Shown here: positions 36,857 to 47,885 of the stretch, one piece after another
Numbering within the stretch: the first letter of the stretch is position 1
Layout: every line of letters begins with the position of its first letter
Assembly: GCA_002964805.2 (NCBI GenBank)
Contig: PUDQ02000004.1
Coordinates: forward strand, 234,399-298,398
Direction: 5' to 3'
DNA: 64,000 nucleotides
From: Trametes villosa
Lineage: Eukaryota; Basidiomycota; Agaricomycetes; Polyporales; Polyporaceae
Notes under the pieces: model-generated
Seen by the model: only the letters and a program-made list of their open reading frames with translations
Database searches by the model: none
What the model was told of the DNA's origin: nothing
Translations under genes and position numbers: made by a program

Positions 36857-37903
36857 GCGCACCTCCTCCTCACCCCCTCCCTCCCTCCGCTCTCGACTCC
36901 TCCGTCGCCCACCACCTAATTATTGCGCACCTCCCGGAGACGGTGCCCGCCCATAGATGCATTCACGCCCGGAACGCCCACCCCTAATCACGACCTACAC
37001 TCCTCCCCCTTCCTTACCCCACGCCCTGCCCCGCGCCGCTGCCCGGCCGCAACGCGCGCGGGTGCAGGCGGGCTCGACGCCCCCTCGCTCGCTTGCGACT
37101 CACATAGATGTTTCCACTATCGTTGTAGCTACTAGTCTTTGCTTGCTATCGCCTGATGCCTTGTATTTAAGTAGAGTGTACAGTACGTCCGACCAGGGGT
37201 CGCTGACGGCTGTACGCGTTCGTGCAATGCAGCCATGTTCGCGCTTGACGCGTTCCTCCGGTCTGCCTGCCACCATCCGTCCTGTTTTCAACTCACTTTG
37301 AGAGAAGGTGTATGTCGTAACGAATCGAGTTGTATTCAACAAGTCGTTAGCATACAGCTAGCGAGCCCCGGAGCTGCATACGTCTGGCCCAATATCGATT
37401 CTATGTACCCGGGCCGGCGCTCAGCCACTGGCCCCGGCCCCCAGTCAACCTGTCAGTGTATCGCTCGCATCTTCCATGAGAGTCGCCTACTACACGCAAA
37501 TCGCCGATGAGCTGAACGTTCAGAGCTGGCACTGGCACCTGCGTCTATTAGTATGTCACGTATACCAATTCTTCTACGTCTGTCTACGTGTGTAGGGGAA
37601 AATGGTGAGACGAGGTACCTGTAGGAAGCTCTGACACCTGTCGAAGATGTATCTAAACCAGCCCCTGACACGGTGACCCAGACAACCTATGGCTTCGTCT
37701 GCAGCCCTGATGCTATCGTCCGCTCGATACTCCAACTCGCATAGTGAACCTCTTTGGAGTACTGTGTCTCGGCGCCGCATCTGTTACTCAGTGTCCGGCG
37801 TGTGAGATCGCAACAAGTTGGTCAGACGTGGTGAGAACGACGTACATAGTCATTGGGCTGAAGGAACGCGACGTAGTGTAGGCTAGAGAGCTTGAGGGGG
37901 TTG
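36857..37903. other. Intergenic, convergent gene ends
   Basis: This lies between the LPMO stop and the stop of the minus-strand DUF6535 gene. It begins with CT-rich 3' UTR sequence and holds a relic of an F-box-family 3' end at 37195-37345. Nothing else is supported. Confidence 0.5.
37195..37345 (-). pseudogene. Relic of an F-box-family 3' end
   Basis: Read on the minus strand, this stretch matches the DNA after position 350 of the window over more than 100 bp with gaps: YTFSQSELKTG against IYTYSSSEPETG, then EERVKREHGCIA against EERIQREHSCIA in shifted frames. The upstream body of the gene is not recognisable nearby, so it is probably a decayed or partial copy. Confidence 0.45.
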
Positions 37904-40403
37904 TTACCATAGGGCTTGATATCGTGTTTCTGCATCCATTCTAGCAAGGCGCGATCGGATTGGTACAGTTTCGTCCACAATTTGCGATGTCTGTCTTGAG
38001 CCTAGTGAATGTTTTAGAGAGGGCCGACCTGGCGCGCCCAAACAAGATCGGTAGATCCTGACCTGGAAAACCTCCCCCTTCTGGCACAGAGTATCGAGGA
38101 TCGTATGCTGAGTATCGAGAAGCATCCCCCAACGGCATTCGCGGGGATTGCAGTTCGGTAGTATGTCGGCAATGAACCGGTCGTAGAAACCGGGTAGCGC
38201 TTCAAGGACGGTGCTCGTGTTCTTCTTGATGAAGTCGATACCTTCTGCAGGGTCGGTCGTCCCGGTGAGAGCAGTAGCAGCGCAGGTAAGGTACTCTGAA
38301 GCCCTGTGAAGGCAATAGATGTACGCTTCGAAGTACTCATCGAAATTGATATGAAACGTGACATCGCGTTCCGCGAACGGTGTGGCAGCGAGTTTCAAGC
38401 ATCTGAGCGTTTCTCCATGTAGCAAGGCGATATGTGGTGGAATACTGGACTTGATACCTGAACAAAAATTTGTGCGTATGAGCGCAACGACGGATACGGA
38501 GAAGCGCCAAAGGAACATACCACTAACAATCCCGTCAACTTCGCGTCTTTGATCTTCGGTCGACGTTTGATTCGACGGTTCTTGACATGGATCGGATGTT
38601 CGTCTAGTGCAAGCAGCCATAATCTGTAGCCATACGTGGTGACGAGCGTTCTGTCCTGTGGCGGAAGTGGCTGCGTTATCGTCCTGTACGGGGGCACCTA
38701 AGAACTTTCTCGCGATGTGGCGGGCCGCGGAGAGTGCGCGCTCAGGGGTAAAATCTAGAGCCACCCAGTTCAATGAGCAGAACTTCACTTGGTGGGCCAG
38801 CAGGGTGCACTTCGGGTAACTGCTTTCGGCGGCTTCCCCGGTCCCAAAATGCTCTGTGACGGTGTCGTATAAACGGAAGACGTAGTTCAGGACAACGTCG
38901 GACCCCAGGTCGAGGAGGCAAACTGCTGCAGCAGAGATCGCGCTGTTGTCCAGGGTGGAGTCGTAGGCCATGACGAGGATGTCGATGTCAAGCGAGTCGC
39001 TGAGCTGATTGACAGTCCATCGCTCATAGCCGCGCCAGGTCAACTTGTTCGAAAGATCGTCACTAAATGCGTGTGCAGCTGGCATGAGGACTCCGTTCGT
39101 CTGCCGGTGGGGAAAATAACACGCAAGATAATCGGGTTGACTCACAAATAGATCGAAACTGGAAATTGAATCATGGACAGGGCTTGAATGAGGTATCTCC
39201 GTATACGCCGCCAAAGGGACAACAAAACCAGCGCCTGCGGTGTGAGGTATGCGCACCCAGGTTCGGACATCGGCATTACGATGAGGTTGATCGTCCAGAC
39301 GGCTAGCGCGCCAACCAGGATTGTTGCAACGAGGGCAACGGCGGGATGGAGGGTCCAAAGGAGGACGAGAAGTCCGGCAAGAAACAGGCCCAGAGATATG
39401 AGAAGGAGAATGGGTATGATAACGATGATCTCGCCGACGCGCCACTCGATCAGGTTATTCAGGCGATATTGCCGGAGGCGAGCTGCTTCGCGAGAGGTTC
39501 CCGTCAGGCCGTTGTTATATTCGCCCAGCCATTGCATAACCAGAATCCCAAGGACCGTCGACGCGAGGCTAAGGATGAGGCCCGAGAACCAGAGAATATT
39601 GAGCCGAACCGCATATCTCGGTACGGGCAGGAGGGTGCTTGGGGCTACGGGAACGGTGGCCATGATGGAGTGCGTGGAATTGACGAAGGGTGGGGATATT
39701 GCAAAGCTCTGGAGCTGCAGGGAGATCTGTTGCAAAATGAGGGCGGTAGGATCGGGAGAGGCCTGCTGGAGGAGGGGATACGACTGCACGTTGAACGCCG
39801 TCAGGATTGCAGAAAACAAGCCTGCCTGTGCGTTATGAGTTCAGCTCTGCACGGGTACGGATCAGACCGAGTATGAACGCACGAAGACGAGGTAGAGGTT
39901 GATTTGCTCGGTCCACCGTTTGACCATCTCATCGCTGTATGTTTTGACTAGTTCGGCCGCATCGGCCCAAGCGTCTGCCTTCTCTGTCTCCGTACAGATA
40001 TTCTTGCGAGATTCCAAACCTTCCTGATAGAGATAATTTGTGTCAGATGCAACTGTGTCGTGCTGGCATAGACTACAACACACCTTGAAGGTGAAGTTCT
40101 CAATCATTTCCTCTCTTGTTATGTGGAGTTCTTTGCGCATAGCTGAATCCGATGGTGTCGTCTGCGTTTGAGCTGGCAGATGTGATCGCCGGTCTCTAGG
40201 AGTCTTGGAAAGCGTTAGCACATGCGTAGCCCCGTGTCCGGTGTTAGTACGTAACGGTCACATACCTCCTCAATGGCGTCTGTAGTAGGAAGCGGAGATG
40301 CACTGTCATCAACTCGCTCGGATCTGGTTGCGTGGATGGTGGTTGCAGGCTGTCTTCTGGTCTGGCTCGATTCGGCGTGAGCTTCGCGGGCGTCGCTAGA
40401 CAT
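37904..40403 (-). CDS. DUF6535-family membrane protein
   Basis: This family is largely restricted to Agaricomycetes and has no known function. The start MSSDAREAHAESS (40403) is preferred over an upstream Met at 40499. Exons join in phase: DAIEE|TPRDRRS, NFTFK|EGLESRKN, LYLVF|AGLFSAILTAFNV. The DUF6535 core is ADAAELVKTYSDEMVKRW followed by LFSAILTAFNV. Membrane helices follow: LNILWFSGLILSLASTVLG, IIVIIPILLLISLGLFLAG and AVALVATILVGALAVW. The long C-terminal part (about 500 residues, 39.1-37.9 kb) contains WTVNQLSDSLDIDIL and LHRASEYLTCAA and looks soluble and helical. Total is about 750 residues. It lies between two LPMO genes with no evident functional link. Confidence 0.85.
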
Positions 40404-41543
40404 GACGAGAAAGGCGTTCAGCTGCAGGCGATTGTCTAGGACAGCGGTGTGGGGATGAGGATGCGCTGCCACCATAGCACTTATGTTTTCAAGCTCCAAG
40501 CCTCGCGAAGGCTGTACGCCTTACACGAGCCACAGCAGCTGGGCAGACGTGGGACGCCTGCAGCGAGGCCTCGGCGTCCCGCAAAGCGCAGTGGTTCTCG
40601 TCAAGGTGCAAGTACGTCTGACGTCCTCACGGCCAAGCATTGGATCGACGCCAGGAACTCATGGATCGTGGCGGCCTTGACATTTGGAGAGCGCGCCTGT
40701 CTGCAACGACGATGTATTGTTTTCATCGAAGACGGAAACGAGTTCATGTCCGCTCACTGCGTGCTCGAGGGTGCGCGCGGTGGACTGCGCGCCCCTCTAC
40801 CGCCACGTTGATCGGCGAAGTCATCTGGCGTCTCGGAGACACGCGGTATAATCTCTGTTCCCTACGCGAGCACGAGATGAGTGGGGGTGTGATATGCCGA
40901 CTCTAGTCCGTAGCCGCAGACTCGCCTCTCAAACCCATGAATTTTGGTACGACGCAGTTCCGTACTTCCTAGTCGTTGCGGGACTTTTCTTTCATTCATG
41001 ACGGCATGGCACTTCGGTGTGAGGGAGTACAGATGCTGTGCAACAGCGGCAATAAGCAAGGTGGACCAGCGCACGCCGCGAACAGTTGCATGATGACGTA
41101 CTCACCAGCTTCGGAGCCATCTCGGTCATATATCAACGCTCCAGCACCGTTGACCTTCAATGAAGAAGGTCAAGAAGCTGTAAATATGCAGTAGCAGTGC
41201 GGAGTGAGCAAGTTCAGGAGAGGCGTTCACGTGTGTTCACCTCAGCCGCAGATGTAAATATTGCTGGTGACCGGTGAGAGAGCAGCTTGAATATTGTACG
41301 CAGCTGAACATGGTGCTTCTGGTGATAACACTGTACAAGCTGCTCGATAACATGCTCTTCAGAGGTATGTTAGAGCGTACGTAATGCATGAGATATGTAA
41401 CACATCACGTTCATCGATCGTACCTCCGAATATGACAGGTGCACGAGTTCATGGTATACCGCAATCATCATCGACCAAACCCCATGTCCGTTGCGTAGTC
41501 GAACGCCACTCTGCGGTATGCCACGCATCCTAGCGCGAACATA
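40404..41543. other. Intergenic, no supported gene
   Basis: A 1.1 kb stretch between the start of the DUF6535 gene and the end of the second LPMO gene, both on the minus strand. Frames are short. AT-richer sequence at 41180-41470 probably contains the DUF6535 distal promoter and LPMO 3' sequence. Confidence 0.5.
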
Positions 41544-43263
41544 TCAGGTCCGGCGGAGCATGCGCTGTCGGACCAGGTTGGGGAACGTGCGCCGCTGCAG
41601 CGTCGCCGTCTCTGTCGCCGACGCGGTTCCCGTTGCCGTCTCCGTGGCTGAGCTGTCTGGAGAGCTCGCCTCCAAGGTCTCTTCGCACGACGACGTAGCT
41701 GACTCGGACGGCATGGATGTGGACTGTGCGGACGTGAGCGGCGTGGACGTAGACGCGGGACCCCCACATGTGCATCCGCCTGCGCTGTCGGAAGCCAACC
41801 AGGTGTCGGCTGGCACGCTGGTGGTTGCGGCTGCAGATGTTGCGTCGGCGGTAACTTGCGTGGACATAGCCTGCGCAGTCGTGGCCTCAGCGCCGGCGGT
41901 GTCGACAGCACTGGAGGTCTCCGCGTCAGAGGAGGGGGCTTCGCTTGTAGGGGTCCCACTCGTAGGGGTTTCACCGGAAGCAGTGGCCTCACTGGTACTC
42001 GGGCCTTCGCTAGAGGTCGAATCTTCCCCGGAGGTCGTAGCGATGTTGGTGGTGGTCGCAGCGCTGGCTGCAGCTGTGCTGCTGGACATCATGGCATCAC
42101 TTGAAGAAATTGTCGACGACGGTGCCACCGATGATTGTGACGGGCCTACGGTCGTCGAGGTCGTGGCATTGTCTCCACCCACGATTTTTGCGACAGGGCC
42201 CCCGGGGAATTCGTATACCAGGTCAGCAGTGTACACCTACCGCGCCGTGATGCACCCTGCTTAGCATCGTCCCATACCGCATCGACCGCAAGGATACTCA
42301 CATTGACACTCAATCCGGCTTGACTGGAATTGTATACACCAGGGATGCTGACGGTCACGTTCGGGACGCCGCTCCCGTCACCGGTGATGTTGAGCTGAGC
42401 GCAGGACGGGTAGAACTCCGGGTTTCCTGGCCCTCCCTGGAGCGAGATGATCTGTCCGACGCGTCAGTGCGGTGCTCGGGCACTCGCGGGATGTCGGACT
42501 GTGCACGAACTTCGTTTCGGATGAGGTACGGGCCCGCCTTGAGATTGTCGGGGATACGGACGGAGTACGGTTGCCCGGTCGCTGTATGCGCACGCTCAGC
42601 ATCCAGCTAAGCAGGTAGAGCGAAGGACCAGGGCGAGAGACGTACTGAGGTCGCCCTGGTACCAATTCTTGTCAAAATCCTGCGCGGGGCCGGGCTCGTG
42701 CTTCTGGCCGACCTCCGCGATCTTGAACCACACCGCCGCGGCCGCGTCGAAGTGGTCGCAGTCGCGCGCACCTGTGCAGGGCGCCATGTACGTCATGATG
42801 GGGCCGACATTGTGAAACCACTGGAGAGAAAGGGCTCGGACTCAGCGGCTAGCCCGTGACATCGCGTACACTGCACTAGCTGGTACGCACGTTGTAACTT
42901 TTGGAGGGGTCAGTTGATGCCCAGGCGAAGGAGAGGTTGCTGCCCGGATGTGCGTCCACGGTGAGTGGCGCGGGGAGCGCGTTCAGCCCGCACGCGAGGT
43001 TCGGGTCTGTCATGGATGTGATCGGGCTCGTAGTGCCGATTTGGCGGATGGGGCTCTGTACCGTCGGATCTGAGTTTAGGAGTCAGTCGACACCCTCCTG
43101 TGTACTCGGACTATGAACCGCAAAACTGACCTGGTTGCTGTTCCTTGGGCATGGGGCCAGGATATACTGTCCCATCGATTGTCAAGGATTTCACATAGCC
43201 ATGAGCGGCGACGAGAGGCGTCACCGTGAGGAGGGCGGCGAGGAGACGGAGAGAGGGGAGCAT
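41544..43263 (-). CDS. AA9 lytic polysaccharide monooxygenase with very long Ser/Thr tail
   Basis: The signal peptide is MLPSLRLLAALLTVTPLVAA (20 residues); the mature protein starts HGYVKSLTIDG, His-1 being the first copper ligand. The second His is in WFHNVGPIMTYM and the axial Tyr in EFYPSCAQL. PYSVRIPDNLKAGPYLIRNE splices to IISLQGGPGNPEF, and YNSSQAGLSVN to VYTADLVYEFPGG, all in phase. After the catalytic module comes a tail of about 200 residues, rich in Ser, Thr and Ala, with a CTCGG segment and an end QRRTFPNLVRQRMLRRT. Such tails are usually O-glycosylated (family knowledge). It differs from the 35.8 kb enzyme in the substrate-facing loops (DFDKNWYQGDL). Its start is only 317 bp from the stop of SLD5, so the promoter is compact; CTGGGG near 43350 could be a carbon-repressor site. 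Confidence 0.93.
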
Positions 43264-43580
43264 GGCGAAAGATAGGGAGTGTGACGTGATTGCAGTTGTG
43301 GTATGCAGCTAGGGGGAGGAGATACAGCCGCTTGCCTGAAGGGGCTGGGGGTGAAGATGATGAGCGTTGAGCTACGCACCTGTATTTATCGCAAGAGCAG
43401 GGGGGCGCTGAACAGTGACGAGCATAACAAGCCCCATACTGCCGCGCTGTGCACAGCTGAGATGCTTGAATAGGAGGGCTCTCCCAATTCCACGCGCAGC
43501 GACGGATTCAGTCGAAATGAAGCGCTGTGTATCCTTGTGGACGTGCAGGATAGATAGGACGAGGGAGTGCATTAGATGAG
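43264..43580. promoter_or_regulatory. Promoter of the second LPMO gene
   Basis: This 317 bp spacer lies between SLD5 and the LPMO. It contains GGGGCTGGGGG around 43345-43355, an SYGGRG-type motif, and a TATTTATCG-like AT-rich spot at about 43382-43390 on the plus strand. These are candidate sites only. Confidence 0.35.
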
Positions 43581-44668
43581 CTAGACGAGCTCCACTTCTC
43601 CTCGTAATAGCAGGTTCTCTATCACATAATAGGGCACAAGGGATATCTGTCCTTTCTGCATCTCGGACATCGTCCCACTGGAGAGACGACATCAGAACTG
43701 TGCTTGAATAGACATACACGAAGCAGAGACGTACTCTGGTAGCCGCATGGGCGGACAATCTTGCAGCGCGTGTGCGAATACTGGCCGCAGCTTGTCCGGC
43801 TCCGCGGCTGGTGAACCCCTCTGTCAGTTTTGTTAACACGCGATTGTTTGGTTGACATACTCATTGGAGGCATAAACGCGATGTTGTCCTCCATAGACCT
43901 CTGCTGTTCTGGGAGGCTCTGCAGAACCGATTGGTTGAAATGGTATTCCACCAGTCGTGAATAGCTGAATGACAAAGCGAGAGTGAGTGTGAGTGTGCAC
44001 TTCAACTGAAACGCAACCTGCGCACGGACCGTCGTGCGTGATCGAGTTCTGCTTTTGAGAGCTTCTCGTGCACCTCGGGTGTAGAGCTGATAAATCTTGC
44101 GTGCTTCTCGATCTGCGGGGCACGCATATAGGCGTATAATATGATTCCTGAGGGTACCAGAGCATACCTTGTGCAGCCTTGTGCGAATATACGATCGAAT
44201 CACGAACTTGACCCGCTCAACCTCGGTTTGGACGAGCATGATGCGGAAGTGCTCTTCCTCCGAAGAGTCCGGGTCTGCGCGCAGGAGCTCGACATCGTTG
44301 GACTAGAGCTAGATGTCGTGAGCTTCACCTCTAAACACGTACGAGCCTTCGGCGCGCAACCCCCTGCCCCTCGCTAGCCACATCGCGCCCCGCCGAAACC
44401 CACTGCTCACCTGTTTCCGGATGTGGTCCAACAGCCGGCCGAGCAGCATTTCTTGGCCAGGGAGAATGTCTGGCGCGTGTCGTTCGTTCATCCAGTGCCG
44501 TATCAGCTGCTGAAAGGGGGTCTCTTCCGCGAGGTCCTGCGGGAGGACCCCCGGGCGCCCGCCGTCTCGGATGGGGAAGTCTTCGTCGTCTGGAGCGGCG
44601 CGTACGCGATCGACAAAGGAGGGCCCCGCCATGGGCGCGTCAAAGTCGTCGTCCCAGCCACGGTCCAT
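43581..44668 (-). CDS. SLD5: GINS complex subunit Sld5
   Basis: Sld5 is one of four GINS subunits (Sld5, Psf1-3) in the replicative CMG helicase. The start is MDRGWDDDFDAP (44668). The A-domain contains TPFQQLIRHWMNERHAPDI and GQEMLLGRLLDHIRKQ, then VELLRADPDSSEEEHFRIM and TEVERVKFVIRSYIRTRL. Further exons give HFNQSVLQSLPEQQ, PDKLRPVFAHALQDCPPM and the B-domain end KGQISLVPYYVIENLLLRG, closing with EVELV and a stop at 43581-43583. The splice CCAGA|TGG restores PDGTM. The length of about 230 residues fits the family. Several of these exons are too short to show as long frames. A (GTG)10 repeat precedes the gene. Confidence 0.95.
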
Positions 44669-44691
44669 GGGCGCGAGTGTGGTCAGAAATA

Positions 44692-44721
44692 GTGGTGGTG
44701 GTGGTGGTGGTGGTGGTGGTG
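44692..44721. repeat. (GTG)10 trinucleotide microsatellite
   Basis: Ten perfect GTG units, 24 bp upstream of the SLD5 start codon; in the transcript this reads CAC repeats in the 5' UTR. Confidence 0.95.
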
Positions 44722-45109
44722 CGGAAGGAAGCGAGGGCAAGACGCGTCTGAGTCCCGACGCGTTGTGGCGCGTGTATACACGCTCATAGGCGCCCACGCC
44801 AGGAGCATGATCGCGGAGCACGCGCAGCGATGAGCTACATCCGCAACACTCGTTGTTTCCGAACTACACACCAGCTTCCATCATGTGGGACATCAGTGCA
44901 GTACGCTGTAGAATGACACAGGCTACAGGTTTGATAAAATAAACCCTTTGGTAAGGTCTGTACTGGCAAAGGTTGCGCGCGAGCAGGCAACGCGTACAAC
45001 ATGGACTCGAATAGGCCGCAAAACTCTACTTCAGTTCTCTACAAGGACATGTACACTCAGGCAATAGCATACGCGATACTCGTACAACATACAGCGATAC
45101 AGATACAAC
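44722..45109. other. Intergenic, SLD5 promoter and NC2-alpha 3' end
   Basis: About 390 bp between two minus-strand genes, partly AT-rich (GATAAAATAAACCC near 44933). No gene is supported. Confidence 0.5.
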
Positions 45110-45955
45110 TCAGCCTTCCCATTCATCGTCATCGTCATCTCGACGCGAGCGGCTGCCGCCATGCGCACCCTCGTCCTCGTCGTCCTCGCGCCCCTCGTCT
45201 ACCTCCATCTCGCGCTCTTCCTCTTTCTCCTCCTCTTCCTTCTCCTTGTCGGCCGCCTTCTTCCTCCGCCGCTTGGGCGCGGGCTTCTCGCCGCCGTTAG
45301 CTTCGGCTGCGGCCTTCTTGTCCTTGCCCTTCCCGCGCTTCTTCCCGCGCTCAGCGTTCTCGGCTTCAATGTCGATAGTTCCGCCGGCCGACGGGTCCGG
45401 CACAGTCTCGACAATCTCCTTCAGGAAGTCGAGCATGTCCACGGTCTCAATGGCGTGTTTACTAGAATGGACATTCGCCATGTGAGACACATTGCGGGCG
45501 CGCGCGCATGGGCCAGGACGTACAGATGGTAGGCTTCCACCCTCTTCGACCCTCGGTCGACAGTGACAGTACTGGCCTCTTCAACGATCATGGCTAGGAA
45601 CAGCTCCAAAGCCTTCGCTATCATAGCCGCGCGGTCATGGCAAGCGTTACGGCAGGACATGCGCGACCAGAGGGAGTCTTTGGTCAATCCTGTATCGGCC
45701 GCGCGCGACAGAGCGGGACTCACAGATGACAACAGGCGTGGCCTGAGCGACCTTACCAACCTCCTCATCCTTCTGCATGATACGCTTGATGCGCGCCTGG
45801 GCGTGTGTGATTGAAGGCAGGCGCAGCATTATGCGTACAAGTACGGGAGAGCAGGTGGATCATGCGAATACGGATGCTCTTCAGACAGTAGTCGTAGCTC
45901 AGAGTACAAGAGAGCGTACAACGGGGAACTTCGTAGTCTTGTTCTTGTTCTTCAT
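45110..45955 (-). CDS. BUR6: Negative cofactor 2 alpha (NC2-alpha, Drap1/Bur6)
   Basis: NC2-alpha is a histone-fold protein that pairs with NC2-beta, binds TBP on DNA and represses or tunes RNA polymerase II start. The start MKNKNKTTKFPV (45955) splices to ARIKRIMQKDEEVGKVAQATPVVI, and T|CG splicing gives SKALELFLAMIVEEAS, TVDRGSKRVEAYHL, KHAIETVDMLDFLKEIVE and TVPDPSAGG. FLKEIV-xVPD is diagnostic against NF-YC, CHRAC and Dpb4 relatives. The C-terminal tail is charged (KRGKGKDKK, KEKEEEEKEEERE) and ends DDDDDEWEG. Length is about 165 residues, with three short introns. Confidence 0.93.
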
Positions 45956-46112
45956 ACTGTGAGCCCAGAGGAGGGGGTGATAGATGGCAGTGGCGGAAGG
46001 ACAAGAGGCAAAGTGGCTGCAGTGATCGCGCGCGACTGAGGAGCCAATATAAGGGCGTACACGACGGCGCAAAACAGTTAGATATATTACGTGTAGCTAA
46101 ACCAGTACCAAT

Positions 46113-46204
46113 ACACCGATGGTGAAGTGGTTATCATGCTTGCCTTCCATCTGCCAAACAGCAGTCGTTAGCAAGCGGCACGGGTTCGATTCCCGTTCGG
46201 TGTA
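46113..46204 (+). tRNA. tRNA-Gly (UCC anticodon) with a 20-nt intron
   Basis: The acceptor stem ACACCGA pairs with TCGGTGT (46197-46203), with discriminator A at 46204. The D arm is GTGA/TCAT, the anticodon stem CTTGC/GCAAG, and the loop CT-TCC-A gives anticodon TCC at 46146-46148. An intron of 20 nt (46150-46169) follows position 37, the canonical site. The T arm is ACGGG-TTCGATT-CCCGT. The mature length is 72 nt without CCA. Internal A and B boxes are recognisable (TGGTGAAGTGG, GGTTCGATTCC). Confidence 0.9.
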
Positions 46205-46209
46205 TTTTT
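46205..46209 (+). terminator. RNA polymerase III terminator of the tRNA gene
   Basis: A run of five T residues follows directly after the discriminator base. Confidence 0.8.
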
Positions 46210-46383
46210 GACAGTGCGAACTTTTCCCTGTCCACTGCTTTGCGTCTCCGCCACAAAGCCCTTCAATGGCCACCAGAGTACTCGCACCAGGATACAAATC
46301 GTACCAAGTTCCCGAGCTACCACCACCTTGTCTGCTGTGTCTATTTCTCCATCGCGCAGCTGCAACTCATGGGTCTCTCCGAA

Positions 46384-47121
46384 ATGAGCACGAGACGGAA
46401 GACTCATCCGCTGAAGAGGAGGAAGCTCGTGCACTCCGAGGCTCCCGTGCATCTCGCATCGGCCGTACCCAAGCCACTGAGCAGCATCCAGCTGCCTATA
46501 TGCGTTACCTGTCATCGCTCGTTCACGGGTGCGAGGCGAAATCAGCTCGTACAGTGCGCACGGTACGTGCTGTTTCTTCACGCCACCTCCCCGTTCAGGC
46601 CCGCCATCCGACGACCTCTTGCGACCTCTTGGGCAAACGGTCATTTTGCAGGAACGTCCTGCTAACCTCTCATCTTAGATGTTCTGAGCCGACGTGCACG
46701 ATTTGCTCGCGGACGTGTAACGGTTGTCTACCATCGGTGCCACCAACGCCCGCGTTAACGGCTTCCCCATCGAGCGCCCCCGAGACGCCGCTGCGCTCTC
46801 CCTACCGGCCCGCGTCGGCACTCAGCGCGAACATGACGAACGTGCAAGACTGGACGGCGCCGTCGGCGGTGGCGGGGCGCAGGAGGAAGGTGCGTGATCT
46901 CGATCGGGAAGACGAAGGCGTGGGGGAGGGGCTGGACGGGCGCGAGGAGGTGCTGCCGGGGTGCGGACGGACGGTGTGCCAGAAATGCGCGTTTGAGACT
47001 CCTGAAAGGTGCGTGTATGCTGAGTGTATGCGCTCTGTTTCTCATCTGACGGTCGCTGTGCATTGGCAGCGAGATCACGACGTGCTTGGACTGCGCTGCA
47101 CATTACAGAGGGTCGGATTAG
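46384..47121 (+). CDS. Cysteine-rich, probably zinc-binding protein of unknown function
   Basis: The start MSTRRKTHPLKRRKL is basic and may be a nuclear signal. The first exon holds CVTCHRSF and ends QCAR; splicing (CG|A) continues CSEPTCTICSRTCNGC, and a variable segment leads to PGCGRTVCQKCAFETPE. The last exon (AG|C) gives ITTCLDCAAHYRGSD and the stop at 47119-47121. Three CxxC clusters plus CxxxC pairs suggest two or three zinc sites. The length is about 190 residues. A long open frame (46266-47339) overlaps but contains two unspliced introns. I do not recognise a named family. The gene lies just downstream of the tRNA and is unrelated to it. Confidence 0.72.
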
Positions 47122-47885
47122 TGCCGCCCCTCCTCGAGAACGCGGATTACCCTCCCGAAAATCGGTCTCTGTCAACAATGCTCTCTACTGCTTTATTATG
47201 GTCCTTGCATATATGTACCTTTCCTCCATCTCTCCCCTCCATCCGCGAATCGCACAGCGCTGTTATCCTACGCCACCATCGTCTTACGGTTTCGGCCCAC
47301 ATACATGTACTGTATACCTACCATACCGCAATCCCTTAATTTCGGTCCGAGACCAACCCCCCTATCATGCTTCATATTCAGTACATCGCAGCCAACCCTC
47401 ACGACTTCAATCCTCGTGGAAGACATACGTATACCACGCGTTATCATTGTCCAGGTGCGTCATCCCGCGTTCATCTGTTTTACCGTGCCGCTGAGCACAA
47501 CGAATTTGCTTTAGTGACTTGTGATGGCATTGGGCTTCCCCAGCGCATATCCGTGAACTCTCTGCGAACCGCAAGGGCCCTTTCAGCATCGTCAGGCCCT
47601 TTCTCGGGGCGGTTCTCTCCGCAACAGAGGGCAACTTCGGACGCGGCGCGCCGCTCGTTTTCGTGTATATCCCGCCCTGTCACGCACACGCGTCGTGTGA
47701 CGACCGCGTGCCAGGCTGATCGCGTTCGCACGCGCCGCGGCTCCGCGCGTCATTTAGGCCTTTGGTCTTCACCACCACCATCGCAACCAAGTGCTCCAAG
47801 CGACGCCAGTGAGTGCATCCAGTCGTTGCGGCCCCGAAGACTGTATTGAATGCGTTACCGTGATACAGGCAGCCGGTATATCTCC
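47122..47885. other. Intergenic, zinc protein 3' end and UCH promoter
   Basis: A 764 bp spacer with no supported gene. The in-frame ATG at 47850 would extend the UCH protein by 12 residues (MRYRDTGSRYIS); I treat this as upstream sequence, possibly a 5' UTR intron end (GATACAG). Confidence 0.5.

Noticed and set aside
36176..36862. 228-codon frame antisense to the first LPMO
   Set aside because: Shadow frame of Arg/Gly/Arg composition opposite a clear AA9 exon.
46266..47339. Single 357-codon open frame over the cysteine-rich gene
   Set aside because: It reads through two introns; the spliced model keeps the CxxC clusters in register and ends at a proper stop.
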